The notes beneath the pieces were generated by a model. The model saw nothing but the letters and a program-made list of their open reading frames with translations, made no database searches and was not told where the DNA came from. Positions 33,649 to 43,322 of a DNA stretch of 64,000 nucleotides are shown here, one piece after another (positions within the stretch are counted from its first letter, which is position 1; the number at the start of each line of letters is the position of its first letter). Origin of the DNA: Nitrincola iocasae (lineage in GTDB: Bacteria; Pseudomonadota; Gammaproteobacteria; Pseudomonadales; Balneatricaceae); the NCBI RefSeq assembly GCF_008727795.1, contig NZ_CP044222.1, positions 2,480,001 through 2,544,000 of the forward strand. The letters are read 5' to 3'. The translations under genes and the position numbers were made by a program.

Positions 33649-35336
33649 GCACTCAAGAAAACACTTTTGATTACATCATAGTTGGAGCAGGTTCGGCTGG
33701 CTGTGTGCTGGCAAACCGCCTGACCGAAGATGGTAAGCACAGCGTACTGCTGCTGGAAACCGGTGGCAGTGACAAGAGTATTTTTATTCAAATGCCAACG
33801 GCGCTGTCCATTCCGATGAACACGAAGAAATACGCCTGGCAGTTTGAGACCGAACCCGAGCCTTTTCTGGATAACCGTCGTATGCACTGCCCGCGTGGCA
33901 AGGTATTGGGCGGGTCGTCCTCCATCAACGGCATGGTCTATGTGCGTGGCCATGCCCGCGACTTTGATGAGTGGCAGCAAAGCGGCGCTGAGGGTTGGGA
34001 TTATCAACACTGCCTGCCCTACTTCCGCAAGGCGGAAACCTGGGCCTTTGGTGGGGATGCTTACCGTGGTGATAGCGGTCCGCTGGGCGTAAACAACGGC
34101 AACCAGATGCAGAACCCGCTTTATCAGGCCTTTATTGATGCCGGTGTTGAGGCTGGCTATTTCAATACCAGCGATTATAACGCTGCGCAGCAGGAAGGCT
34201 TCGGGCCGATGCATATGACCATCAAAGGGGGGCGTCGCTGTTCCACGGCCAATGCCTATTTGCGTCCGGCCATGAACCGCTCCAACCTGATGCTGGTTAC
34301 CCATGCCTTGGTGCATAAAGTACAGCTAGAAGACAAAAAAGCCGTCGGCGTGATTTACGAACAAGGGGGTCGTACCCACACTGCTCGCGTCAGACAGGAA
34401 GTGATTTTATCGGCGGGCTCCATCGGCTCGCCTCACCTGCTGCAGCTCTCTGGTATAGGTGATCCAGAGCTGCTGGCTAAAGCCGGTATCGCCTTAGAAC
34501 ATGACCTACCCGGTGTGGGTAAAAACCTGCAGGACCACCTGGAGTTTTACTTTCAGTTCCGCTGCCTGAAACCGGTTTCTCTGAACCGCAAACTGGGCTG
34601 GTGGAGTCGCTTGAAAATTGGCACGCGCTGGATTCTTAAAAAGGATGGGCTGGGTGCCACCAACCATTTTGAATCCTGCGGTTTTATTCGCTCTAAAGCC
34701 GGTGTTGAATGGCCGGATCTGCAATACCATTTTCTACCTGCGGCAATGCGCTATGATGGCAAAGAAGCCTTTGATGGTGATGGCTTTCAGTTGCATATCG
34801 GCCATAACAAACCCAAAAGTCGCGGCTCAGTAGATATAGTGTCTGCCGATCCTCATCAACCACCACGGATACAGTTTAATTATCTTCAAGAGGAAGCTGA
34901 TCGGGAAGGCTTTCGTGCCTGTGTACGCCTGACACGGGAAATCATCAACCAGCCTGCTATGGATTCTTACCGTGGCGATGAAATTCAGCCAGGACTAGAT
35001 ATTCAAAGTGATGAACAGATCGATGCCTTTGTCCGTCGCGCTGTCGAAAGTGCCTACCACCCCTCCTGCTCCTGCAAAATGGGTGTCGATGCAATGGCCG
35101 TGGTGGATCCACACACCCGAGTCCACGGCTTGCAAGGGCTGCGGGTAGTTGATTCATCTATTTTTCCGACGATACCCAACGGCAATCTGAACGCGCCCAC
35201 CATTATGTTGGCCGAACGTGCCGCTGACCTGATTCGGGGCATGGAGCCCCTTGCACCATCGAACGCTGACGTATCGTTGGATGCACATTGGCAGGAACGC
35301 CAACGCCCCCAGGAGGCGAAGCGCAAGGCTATCTAA
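33645..35336 (+). CDS. betA: Choline dehydrogenase
   Basis: FAD-dependent, membrane-associated GMC oxidoreductase taking choline to betaine aldehyde. 563 aa. FAD motif VGAGSAGCVLANRL at residue about 14; GMC signatures GKVLGGSSSINGMVYVRGH and GSIGSPHLLQLSGIG; catalytic His in YHPSCSCKMG and C-terminal NGNLNAPTIM. Start is a TTG that overlaps the betB TGA, giving tight coupling. A few extra residues at the C-terminus (HWQERQRPQEAKRKAI) are basic. Confidence 0.94.
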   Translation: MSTQENTFDYIIVGAGSAGCVLANRLTEDGKHSVLLLETGGSDKSIFIQMPTALSIPMNTKKYAWQFETEPEPFLDNRRMHCPRGKVLGGSSSINGMVYVRGHARDFDEWQQSGAEGWDYQHCLPYFRKAETWAFGGDAYRGDSGPLGVNNGNQMQNPLYQAFIDAGVEAGYFNTSDYNAAQQEGFGPMHMTIKGGRRCSTANAYLRPAMNRSNLMLVTHALVHKVQLEDKKAVGVIYEQGGRTHTARVRQEVILSAGSIGSPHLLQLSGIGDPELLAKAGIALEHDLPGVGKNLQDHLEFYFQFRCLKPVSLNRKLGWWSRLKIGTRWILKKDGLGATNHFESCGFIRSKAGVEWPDLQYHFLPAAMRYDGKEAFDGDGFQLHIGHNKPKSRGSVDIVSADPHQPPRIQFNYLQEEADREGFRACVRLTREIINQPAMDSYRGDEIQPGLDIQSDEQIDAFVRRAVESAYHPSCSCKMGVDAMAVVDPHTRVHGLQGLRVVDSSIFPTIPNGNLNAPTIMLAERAADLIRGMEPLAPSNADVSLDAHWQERQRPQEAKRKAI

Positions 35337-35369
35337 GCCTCGCGCAGCCTCAACACAACGTGCAAACCA

Positions 35370-35396
35370 TCAGGCTGTAACCAAATTGCAGCCTGA
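35370..35396. terminator. Hairpin after betA
   Basis: 8-bp stem TCAGGCTG / CAGCCTGA with an 11-nt loop, 34 bp past the betA stop and before the transporter leader. No T tract; it could partly terminate or stabilise the bet transcript. Confidence 0.35.
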
Positions 35397-35463
35397 GCCG
35401 TTAACACGCGGTGGTTTGTGTCCAATTCGAATGAACGCCTGTTTCAATAGAGGAGGAACACCC

Positions 35464-35511
35464 ATGCTGTTTCGTAAAATGATTGACTGTTATTACCGGA
35501 GGCGCGCATGA
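35464..35511 (+). CDS. 15-codon leader frame upstream of the BCCT gene
   Basis: ATG 35464 has a very strong AGGAGG (35451-35456) seven bases upstream and encodes MLFRKMIDCYYRRRA, ending at a TGA that overlaps the transporter ATG (ATGA at 35508-35511). The transporter's own GGAGG lies inside the leader. This looks like a translated coupling leader rather than chance. Whether the peptide itself matters is unknown. It is basic and has no membrane segment. Confidence 0.5.
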   Translation: MLFRKMIDCYYRRRA

Positions 35512-36725
35512 CTCTCTGGTTATCCATTGGACTCTTGTTCACCTTCGCTGCGATTATCGCGGTACTGACTAAATGGTGGAATCTACGCTGTATTGGCGTC
35601 ACGCCGGTCCGCACCTTTACCTTCATCGCCATACTGTTTACATCCGGACTGGATGTTGGCTTGATCATGTTCCCACTAACCGAATTCGCTGGCTATGCAG
35701 ACCTGTCAGCGAGTCCAGAGTACAACTTTGCTAATCCCCTGGCGATAGAATTTGGTTTCTGGGCATTTTTGATCTGGGGATTTTACTTCCTCACCTGCTT
35801 TTACTTCTGCGTGGTCGAACCTAAGGTTCGCTTCTTTGATATACCCTTGGTCAAGGTGGTCAACAATGCTGTCATTATCGGCACCTGTGCCTTTACGGCG
35901 TTTTTACTGCTGATCAATCTGCCCTGGTATCTACCCGAGATAGGTGATGGTGAAAGTGTTATTCCCACCTTCTATCTGATCGTATTACTGGCCATTGCCG
36001 CTGCTGTTTACTCTAGCAGTCAGTTGAAATATGTACGTATTCTTAGTTTGGGCTCATCCTGGCTGTTCATCGGCTTGATCATGATGATGTGGAGCGGTGC
36101 CTTCCTGACAGACAACGGCAGCCCCAGTGACTTTTTTGCCACCGCTGGCCTGATCACTGAATACTTTACCAACCTGCATCAATTTATGTTGCCATTGAAT
36201 GACTATCACGAATTTTATCTGTTCTGGTGGTTCTCCTGGAGTATCATGATTGGTCAGTTCACCGCACGTTTTGTTAGCGGTTTGCGTACCTGGCAGTTGA
36301 TGCTGGCCATGCTAGTGTTTCCATCAGTGGCCATCGGCACCTGGTTTACCGTGCTCTACCACTACCACGCTGAAGGTCTGCATATCAGCAGCTTCATCAA
36401 TTTGGCGATGATCTCAGTGGGTATCTTAATGGTTGTTAACTCTTTGGATTCATTGATACGTCTCTACACAGAGAACCTCAACTTGACCGCCCATCATATT
36501 GGTAAAACACGCTACTTTTTAGGCAATTTTGCTGCCATGTGTGCGCTGACCATCCTCTTCCAGTTAGATTTCTTGAAAATTCAGTGGGTGGGAGCTTTGG
36601 TTATCGCCATTTACTTTGGCTGCTTTGCTTACATTCTGTTCTACAAACGCAAAGAAGTACTTGAAATCGAGGCCTCGCCAGAGGAAAACACCCTCGACTT
36701 CAAACGCATAGAACTAGCCAACTAA
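35508..36725 (+). CDS. Short BCCT-family (betaine/choline/carnitine) transporter
   Basis: 405-aa inner-membrane protein with about ten to eleven hydrophobic segments. The diagnostic Trp-box region is present as FWWFSWSIMIGQFTARFVSG, followed by LRTWQLMLAMLVFPSVAIGTWF. It is about 100 residues shorter than usual BCCT carriers and poorly conserved elsewhere, so it forms a distinct branch. It lies directly after betIBA, so choline or glycine betaine uptake is the likely role. No C-terminal osmosensory domain is visible. Confidence 0.75.
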   Translation: MTLWLSIGLLFTFAAIIAVLTKWWNLRCIGVTPVRTFTFIAILFTSGLDVGLIMFPLTEFAGYADLSASPEYNFANPLAIEFGFWAFLIWGFYFLTCFYFCVVEPKVRFFDIPLVKVVNNAVIIGTCAFTAFLLLINLPWYLPEIGDGESVIPTFYLIVLLAIAAAVYSSSQLKYVRILSLGSSWLFIGLIMMMWSGAFLTDNGSPSDFFATAGLITEYFTNLHQFMLPLNDYHEFYLFWWFSWSIMIGQFTARFVSGLRTWQLMLAMLVFPSVAIGTWFTVLYHYHAEGLHISSFINLAMISVGILMVVNSLDSLIRLYTENLNLTAHHIGKTRYFLGNFAAMCALTILFQLDFLKIQWVGALVIAIYFGCFAYILFYKRKEVLEIEASPEENTLDFKRIELAN

Positions 36726-36745
36726 CCCTCTTTCACCCCCTGTAG

Positions 36746-36764
36746 GCGCCCACTCCATGGGCGC
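36746..36764. terminator. Bidirectional hairpin between convergent transporter genes
   Basis: Perfect 7-bp stem GCGCCCA / TGGGCGC with a 5-nt loop, followed by TTT on the plus strand. It lies 20 bp after the BCCT stop and 1 bp before the convergent exporter stop. Confidence 0.65.
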
Positions 36765-36765
36765 T

Positions 36766-37644
36766 TTACCCCACCGATTTCGGCCGCTTCCCAGCAATAA
36801 ACGAACCACTCACAATGGCAATACTGGCATAGAATAGAGTCCAACTGGCACCAGCCTCACCCGCCAGCACCAGTAACACCACCGAGATCAAGGGCGCACT
36901 GTAAGCCAGGGTTCCCAGCAACTGTAAATTGCCATGCTTAACCCCATAGTCCCAGGTAAAAAATGCGATACCTACTGGCCCCAATCCTAATCCGATCACT
37001 CCCACCCACTGCGCCCAGCCCTGTGGCCAAACAGTTTCTTCCAGCACCAGATGACACCCCAGCGCCAACACCGCCGTGACAGCACAAAACCAGCCGACAG
37101 CATCAGTGGGCACGGCCTTGACCAGACGGCTCAACACCGAATAGCTGGACCAGATCAAAGCACACAGCAAGGCCAGTAGGTATCCAGGTAGGTACTGGGG
37201 TTGAAAGCCATTGTGATTTTGACCAATCAATATCCAACAACCAAACAATGCCAGGCAAGCTCCAACTAAATGCACGGCGCGTAAACGTTCACCGGGTAAC
37301 AGCGCACTGAAAATTACAATCAATAGCGGCCAAAGATACGCCAGCAAACTCACCTCAACAGCGGGTGCCAGGGTCATCGCCTTGAAATAGACAAAATGAT
37401 AGCCAAACAGCCCGGCGACACCGATCACCCAGGCGGCCAGCGGCTGTCGCAGATAGCGTAAACCGGAACGCTTTTGTCCACGCCAGCGGATCAACATCAG
37501 CAGAAAGGCAATGGCAAAGGTCATCGCCATCATCTGAAACTCGGGAATGGCACCACCTGTCATGCGCGTCAATAATGCCAGGGTACCCCAGAGGAAAATT
37601 GATACCGAACCAATCAGTGTTGCCTTATGCAGCGGGATCATCAT
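36766..37644 (-). CDS. EamA/DMT-family exporter (YddG-like)
   Basis: 292-aa inner-membrane drug/metabolite transporter with ten hydrophobic segments in two EamA repeats. LLAYLWPLLIVIFSALL and LGPVGIAFFTWDYGVKHGN are close to YddG-type aromatic amino acid exporters. The AraC regulator 63 bp upstream on the same strand is its likely controller. Substrate not proven. Confidence 0.82.
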   Translation of the reverse strand: MMIPLHKATLIGSVSIFLWGTLALLTRMTGGAIPEFQMMAMTFAIAFLLMLIRWRGQKRSGLRYLRQPLAAWVIGVAGLFGYHFVYFKAMTLAPAVEVSLLAYLWPLLIVIFSALLPGERLRAVHLVGACLALFGCWILIGQNHNGFQPQYLPGYLLALLCALIWSSYSVLSRLVKAVPTDAVGWFCAVTAVLALGCHLVLEETVWPQGWAQWVGVIGLGLGPVGIAFFTWDYGVKHGNLQLLGTLAYSAPLISVVLLVLAGEAGASWTLFYASIAIVSGSFIAGKRPKSVG

Positions 37645-37707
37645 CAGACTCTGTCAACTCAGAAAAACACCAGTGTATTGCCTGACAGCAAGCTTGTCTT
37701 TGCCGAA

Positions 37708-38454
37708 TCAGCCCTGTTGTTTGCTGTGCTGGCGGAAATAACGGGGAGATTTACCGTAATAACGGCGAAAGCGGTCACTGAAGGCGGCAAGGTTGGTGTA
37801 ACCCACCTGCTCAGCAATTAACTGCACTTGAAGATCACTGGATTCCAACAGTTGCCGCGCTTTGTGCATACGCAACTCCAGCAGATATTGCTGTGGTGAT
37901 CGGCCTAAGTGTTGTTGAAACAGGCTAGTGAGCTGACGAACACTCAGATTAGAAACGACAGCCAACTGATGCAGTGAAATTCGGCGATGCAGTTGTTGTT
38001 CCAGATAGGTTTTAGCAACCTCAATGCGCCGATCCTGCTTAACCGGCAGAACAAAACGTTGCTGCAGTAGTTGCAATAGCAAGCGCAGCATTTGATGCTC
38101 GGTTTCAGTCGAATTCTGATTGTTGCTACGCTGCATTTGTTGACACAAAAAAGCGATATAGTGACTCAAAGCCAGATCCAACTGTATAAAAGCTGGAAGT
38201 CGCTCTAGCATGGGAGCCATTACTGTAGGAATATCGGCTACCAAAAAGCGGTTGGCTGAAGGGGCATAAAATCCATGATCGGCACCTGCAGGAATAATAC
38301 CGGCCTGCCTTGACGTTACCGCACCCTCGACCTGATTGACACTCAGGCACAGTTCGCCATCAACCGGCAATACCAGTTGATGGTGATCATGATGGTGGCT
38401 CGCCACCTCATCTGAATAGGAGCGTAACTCCAGTTTCAGCCTGGCTGAATTCAC
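37708..38454 (-). CDS. AraC-family transcriptional regulator (cupin + HTH)
   Basis: 248 aa. N-terminal cupin (SHHHDHHQLVLPVDGEL; AGIIPAGADHGFY), C-terminal double HTH (RISLHQLAVVSNLSVRQLTSLF and IAEQVGYTNLAAFSDRFRRYYG). GTG start at 38454. Probably controls the adjacent DMT exporter in response to its substrate. Confidence 0.88.
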   Translation of the reverse strand: MNSARLKLELRSYSDEVASHHHDHHQLVLPVDGELCLSVNQVEGAVTSRQAGIIPAGADHGFYAPSANRFLVADIPTVMAPMLERLPAFIQLDLALSHYIAFLCQQMQRSNNQNSTETEHQMLRLLLQLLQQRFVLPVKQDRRIEVAKTYLEQQLHRRISLHQLAVVSNLSVRQLTSLFQQHLGRSPQQYLLELRMHKARQLLESSDLQVQLIAEQVGYTNLAAFSDRFRRYYGKSPRYFRQHSKQQG

Positions 38455-38667
38455 TCAGCTTACCCTGTAACTGATTGATAGAAGCATGAGTATACAACAG
38501 CTGCACCGAGCAAGAGAATTAGATTCCCAAAGTGAATTTAACCTTCCCGAGTGGAAACACATGACGGAATCAGGTAGGGTCTATAGAAAGACAAAAATAG
38601 ATAGGAGCCCCATTTGCCACCTGACTGATCCGTCCTCCAGACAGTTCAGAAGGAGAGATCCGCACAA

Positions 38668-39939
38668 ATGATAGCGATTATATTGCCCATTGGCGCACTG
38701 TTAAGCGGCATTGCCCTGCTGTTGCTGGGTATCGGGCTACTGAACACCCTGCTAGCCCTTAGAGGCAGTGCAGAAGGTTTTACCGATCAAACCCTCGGGT
38801 TGCTGGGTTCCGCCTACTTCATCGGTTTTATTCTGGGGACCTGGCTCTGTCCCAGACTGATTCGGCGCATGGGCCACATCCGGGCTTTCGCATTTTTTGC
38901 CGCCGCCACAGCCACCTGTGTACTACTGCATGTCCTGATTATCGATCCCATAGTTTGGTTTGTACTGCGCGTCATTACCGGTAGTGCGCTAGTTGGTATC
39001 TACACTGTAATTGAAAGCTGGCTGAATACTCAGGCACCACCTGAACGTCGTGCGCGGGTGTTCGCTGTTTACATGGCGATAAACCTCGGTGCGCTGGCGC
39101 TGGCGCAACAACTGTTGCGTATCGATAGTCCGCTAACCTTTACCCTGTTCGGCATCGCTGGAATCCTGGTCATTCTGGGACTGATGCCCGTGACAGCGAC
39201 ACGTTTAGCACAACCGGTTATCAATGATACCCAGTCGCTATCGCTGAAGCGCTTATGGCAGGCCGCACCGATTGCCTGTGCCGGAGCACTGCTGTCAGGA
39301 CTGGCGATGGGTGGTTTCTGGGGGCTAGGTGCGGTTTACGCGGGTCGAATAGGCTTCGCTCCAGCAGACATCGCCATGTTTATTTCGCTGGTGATTGTCT
39401 CTGGTGCTTTGTTTCAGTGGCCCATGGGCATCCTGTCTGACCGAATCGACCGCCGTAAAGCCCTGGCTATCATTTCCATGCTGGCTGCACTGGGAGGGGT
39501 GTTGATGCTGGTACTAGGTCCCTATGGCCAGTGGTTTTTACTCGGGGCTGTGGTCTTCGGAGCCGGTGCGTTTGCCGTCTATCCGGCGGTCATTGCCCAC
39601 CTGATCGATCACCTGCATCGGGATGAAATTCTCTCCGGTAATGCGGCACTGTTGATGCTACATGGCGTCGGTGCTGCATTAGGACCGGCCACGGCGGGCT
39701 GGATCATGAGTTACACCAGCCCTCAGGCGCTGCCAGTCTATTTCAGCGTAATCTTTGCCCTCTGTGCCATCTACAGCCATCTGCAGACACGTCGTATGCG
39801 TGATACTATCGTTGACGAGTCAGCCCACTATGTACCCATGGTTCGCACCTCACCAGTGGTGTTGGAAATGATGCTGGATGACCAGACGCCTGACGAACAG
39901 GAAGACACAGACGACTCAGCTACAGACAGGAGTAATTAG
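38668..39939 (+). CDS. MFS transporter, YcaD-like
   Basis: 423-aa, twelve-segment major facilitator with SGSALVGIYTVIESWLN and FQWPMGILSDRIDRRKAL (MFS loop motif). The C-terminus has an acidic tail (DDQTPDEQEDTDD). It ends four bases before the glucosylglycerol-phosphate synthase. A ycaD-like MFS gene next to ggpPS is also known from Stenotrophomonas (from memory), where it is linked to glucosylglycerol transport. The same role is inferred here. Confidence 0.82.
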   Translation: MIAIILPIGALLSGIALLLLGIGLLNTLLALRGSAEGFTDQTLGLLGSAYFIGFILGTWLCPRLIRRMGHIRAFAFFAAATATCVLLHVLIIDPIVWFVLRVITGSALVGIYTVIESWLNTQAPPERRARVFAVYMAINLGALALAQQLLRIDSPLTFTLFGIAGILVILGLMPVTATRLAQPVINDTQSLSLKRLWQAAPIACAGALLSGLAMGGFWGLGAVYAGRIGFAPADIAMFISLVIVSGALFQWPMGILSDRIDRRKALAIISMLAALGGVLMLVLGPYGQWFLLGAVVFGAGAFAVYPAVIAHLIDHLHRDEILSGNAALLMLHGVGAALGPATAGWIMSYTSPQALPVYFSVIFALCAIYSHLQTRRMRDTIVDESAHYVPMVRTSPVVLEMMLDDQTPDEQEDTDDSATDRSN

Positions 39940-39943
39940 CACT

Positions 39944-42211
39944 ATGATTCTGGCAACAGATCTTGACGGAACCTTTCTAGCAGGCGATCCGGAAAATCGC
40001 CAGCGCCTTTATCAACTGATCACCGCCCATCAGGGTATCAAACTGGTATTTGTTACCGGACGCGGCCTCGAAGTCGTGGTTCCTCTACTTTCTGATCCCG
40101 CCATTCCTCGCCCAGATTATATTATCTGTGATGTTGGTGCGACGCTGGTGGATGGTGAAACTCTACAACCTGTCTATCCGGTTCAAAGTGAAATTAATGC
40201 GCGCTGGCCCGGCGAGCTCAGCATTATTGAAGCACTGAAAGGATTTCCCGGACTGGAGCGCCAGGAAGTCCCGCAGCAACGCCGTTGCTCTTATTTCTGT
40301 GAACCCGGCGCCGTGACCGATAAACTCAAACAAGCCATTGAAGCACTGGGTTGCGACATGCTGTTCTCAGCCGGCATGTACCTGGACTGCCTCCCCAAAG
40401 GGATCAATAAGGGCTCAACCCTGCGACGCCTGGTAGAGCATCTGCAACTGCCGGCAGACGATGTACTGGTGGCAGGCGATACATTGAATGACCTGTCAAT
40501 GTATGAGCAAGGATTCAAGGGAGTCTGCGTTGGTGAGTCTGAACCCGCTCTGCTGGAAGCGACAGCCGACAGAGCCAGTGTGCTGCAAGCACGTCTCAGT
40601 GGTTGTGGCGGGATACTGGAAGCTGTGGGTCATTTTGGCTTTCTCGGTCCGTTAGGTGTCGATCACGAACTACCCGACCTGACTATCAAAGGCAAAGCGG
40701 ATCTGGTGATGGTTTATCACCGTTTACCCTATGAAGAGGTCGAAGAATCAGGCAAGCTGATCCGCCGTCCGCCCACCTCTCCCAATGGCATCTTACCCAC
40801 CCTGCTAAGCTTCTTCAGCAGTGGTCAACGCGGCTCCTGGGTGGCCTGGTCGATCCATGATCCGCGTCGAGGCCGCGCGTTTGAAGTACATACCCAGGTG
40901 GATCCTGAGCGTTACCCTAATTTAGTCGCCGCCCGTGTGGCGCTAACCAAGGATGATGTGGATACCTTCTACAAACGTTTCTCCAAAGAGGCCTTCTGGC
41001 CTACGCTGCACACTTTCTGGGAAAGGGCCATCTTTCGGGAAGAAGACTGGATCACTTTCCTTAAAGTCAATCGCCTGTTTGCCGAACGCACCGCCGCCGA
41101 AGCCGCCGAAGGTGCCATTGTCTGGCTACACGACTACAATCTATGGATGGTCCCGGCCTACCTGCGCCCTTTGCGACCAGATTTGACCATTGCCTTTTTT
41201 CACCACACCTACTTTCCTTCAGCGGACGTATTCAACGTGCTGCCCTGGCGACGTGAGATTATCGGTAGCCTGCTGCAATGTGACTATATAGGGTTTCACA
41301 TTCCCCGTCAGGCGGAAAACTTCGTCGATGTCGCCCGCGGTGTCGCCCCGCTGGAAGTCGTCGAAACCAGCGGTTGTGCACCGCGTTTTCTTACCTACGG
41401 CTGTGCTGTAGGACTCGACAGCATGACCACGGCGATCCGTGTTCATGATCGTTATATCGGCCTGGGCGCGCACCCGGTCGGACTGGATGTTGGCCGTATA
41501 GATACGATTCGTCAGGACCCAGTCTGCCAGGAACTGATGGAAACACTGCGTCAACAGTTACGCCATACCCGCGTGGTCTTGTCGGTAGAACGGCTGGATT
41601 ACACCAAAGGCACCCTGGCGAAACTGCTGGCCTTCGAGGCATTGCTCGATGCGCACCCGGAACTGATTGGCAAGGTCAGCCTGATGACTATCTGTGTTCC
41701 AGCAGCACGGGAGATGACCATCTATGATGAACTGCTGGCACAAATAGAACAGGCAGTGGGACGCATCAATGGACGCTTCGCCCGCGTGGGCTGGGCTCCG
41801 GTGCAGTTCTTCTACCGTGCCTTTCCGTTTCAGGAACTGATTGCCTACTACCTGATGGCTGATGTGATGTGGATTACCCCCCTGCGCGATGGCCTCAACC
41901 TGGTCGCCAAGGAATATATTGCTACTCAGGGGCTCTGTGGTGGTAACGGGGTGTTGGTGTTATCGGAATTCGCCGGGGCAGCCGCCGAAGTGCATGGCGC
42001 GTTGTTGACCAACCCACACGATCCGCATGACCTGCGCGACACCCTGTATATCGGTCTGACGCTGGGCAAAGCCGACCGTGAAGCCCGTTTGAAGGCGATG
42101 TATCAGATCGTTTGTCACAACGACATTGCCCGCTGGGGCTCTGAATTTCTGGAAGCCGTCAAGGCAACGCGGCGTACACAGATTTCACTGCTGACGGAGG
42201 GTGCCGCCTGA
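39944..42211 (+). CDS. ggpPS: Bifunctional glucosylglycerol-phosphate synthase/phosphatase (HAD + GT20)
   Basis: Makes the compatible solute glucosylglycerol from ADP-glucose and glycerol-3-phosphate, then dephosphorylates it. 755 aa from ATG 39944. N-terminal HAD phosphatase (DLDGT at 6-10; GDTLNDLSMY near 175-185), about 250 residues, then a GT20 domain with WLHDYNLWMVPAYLRP, FHHTYFPSADVFNVLPWR, LSVERLDYTKGTLAKL and ITPLRDGLNLVAKEYIA. The phosphatase-first fusion distinguishes GgpPS from trehalose-phosphate synthase. A trehalose enzyme is the main alternative. Confidence 0.85.
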   Translation: MILATDLDGTFLAGDPENRQRLYQLITAHQGIKLVFVTGRGLEVVVPLLSDPAIPRPDYIICDVGATLVDGETLQPVYPVQSEINARWPGELSIIEALKGFPGLERQEVPQQRRCSYFCEPGAVTDKLKQAIEALGCDMLFSAGMYLDCLPKGINKGSTLRRLVEHLQLPADDVLVAGDTLNDLSMYEQGFKGVCVGESEPALLEATADRASVLQARLSGCGGILEAVGHFGFLGPLGVDHELPDLTIKGKADLVMVYHRLPYEEVEESGKLIRRPPTSPNGILPTLLSFFSSGQRGSWVAWSIHDPRRGRAFEVHTQVDPERYPNLVAARVALTKDDVDTFYKRFSKEAFWPTLHTFWERAIFREEDWITFLKVNRLFAERTAAEAAEGAIVWLHDYNLWMVPAYLRPLRPDLTIAFFHHTYFPSADVFNVLPWRREIIGSLLQCDYIGFHIPRQAENFVDVARGVAPLEVVETSGCAPRFLTYGCAVGLDSMTTAIRVHDRYIGLGAHPVGLDVGRIDTIRQDPVCQELMETLRQQLRHTRVVLSVERLDYTKGTLAKLLAFEALLDAHPELIGKVSLMTICVPAAREMTIYDELLAQIEQAVGRINGRFARVGWAPVQFFYRAFPFQELIAYYLMADVMWITPLRDGLNLVAKEYIATQGLCGGNGVLVLSEFAGAAAEVHGALLTNPHDPHDLRDTLYIGLTLGKADREARLKAMYQIVCHNDIARWGSEFLEAVKATRRTQISLLTEGAA

Positions 42212-42220
42212 TCACTGAAC

Positions 42221-43111
42221 TCAAGTGACAGGGCGACGGCCAGGGAGACGATGCCCCCAGAAAAACAGTGCCAGACCGCTGACCACCAGTAGACAGCCTT
42301 TCCATAAACTGGCTGTCAGCGGCTCAGCATTTAGCAGATGGCCAAGCATTAAGGCAAACACCGGCGTGATTAGCGTCACTAACGCCACCGTACTGGCTGG
42401 CAAGTGACGTAACACATGAAAATAGCTGACAAAGCCGATCAGAGAGCCAAAGATTGCCAGATAGAGCACTGACCAGAAGGCGCGCGTGGACGGATCGATC
42501 ACCAAAGGCGCTGCGCCCATCAACCACCAGGTCAGGCCAAATCCGGGTAACGACCAGAGCAATGCGCCAACCGTATGTGCCAGCGGATGCACCTGGGCCC
42601 CGGTGCGTTTGACCAGTACACCACTTAGACTGAACAAACTCACCGCCATTAACAGCAGGAATACCCCCGGTAGGCTTTCACGCCCCAGCACCACATCGTC
42701 GGTAAAAATCACCCCCAGCCCCAGAAAAGCCAGTGCACTGGCAATCCAGCGGTAGGGTCTCAGAGCAGGCTCGTTCAGCAATCCCATACCAAAGATCGCC
42801 GAGAGGATGGGTGCAAGACCAAAAATAATCGAAATCAGTCCGGAAGGTACATAACGTGAGGCAATATAGGTACAGCACATCGCACCAAACACCCCGAGTG
42901 AAGCATAGGCATAGGCCAGTTGGGCACGCGCATTCAGCGGTAGCCGAATACGTAGTACCGCCAACAATCCCAATCCAAGCAGGGCTGCAATCCCCATACG
43001 TAACCATCCAGCTAAAACCGGATCGATAGTTTCACTGCTCCAGGCAATAGTCAGGGGCGTAGTAGACCAGATTAACACCACAGCAAGATAGGAAACCGGT
43101 ATAGACATCAT
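42221..43111 (-). CDS. EamA-family transporter
   Basis: 296-aa inner-membrane protein with ten hydrophobic segments in two EamA repeats (ASRYVPSGLISIIFGLAPILSA; LRHLPASTVALVTLITPVFA). I place the start at ATG 43111, after a GGAG, rather than upstream, because the standard N-terminus (SIPVSYLAVVLIWSTTPLTI) begins there. Convergent with ggpPS. Substrate unknown. Confidence 0.85.
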   Translation of the reverse strand: MMSIPVSYLAVVLIWSTTPLTIAWSSETIDPVLAGWLRMGIAALLGLGLLAVLRIRLPLNARAQLAYAYASLGVFGAMCCTYIASRYVPSGLISIIFGLAPILSAIFGMGLLNEPALRPYRWIASALAFLGLGVIFTDDVVLGRESLPGVFLLLMAVSLFSLSGVLVKRTGAQVHPLAHTVGALLWSLPGFGLTWWLMGAAPLVIDPSTRAFWSVLYLAIFGSLIGFVSYFHVLRHLPASTVALVTLITPVFALMLGHLLNAEPLTASLWKGCLLVVSGLALFFWGHRLPGRRPVT

Positions 43112-43322
43112 GTCTCCGAAGCCGTCATCACAACGGCGCAGGCACCGCACATAAGCTGTGACGGTATCGATCAATAAAAATATCAGGAAGATGGCTATCT
43201 TCCGCCATATCCCGATTCGCGTCAACGCTCAAGACCAATATCCGAGTAAATTCCTATGTTATTGCTATACTGTACAAAGACGAGGATACTGATCGCTATC
43301 AATCTTTAAAAGGAGAATAGAT

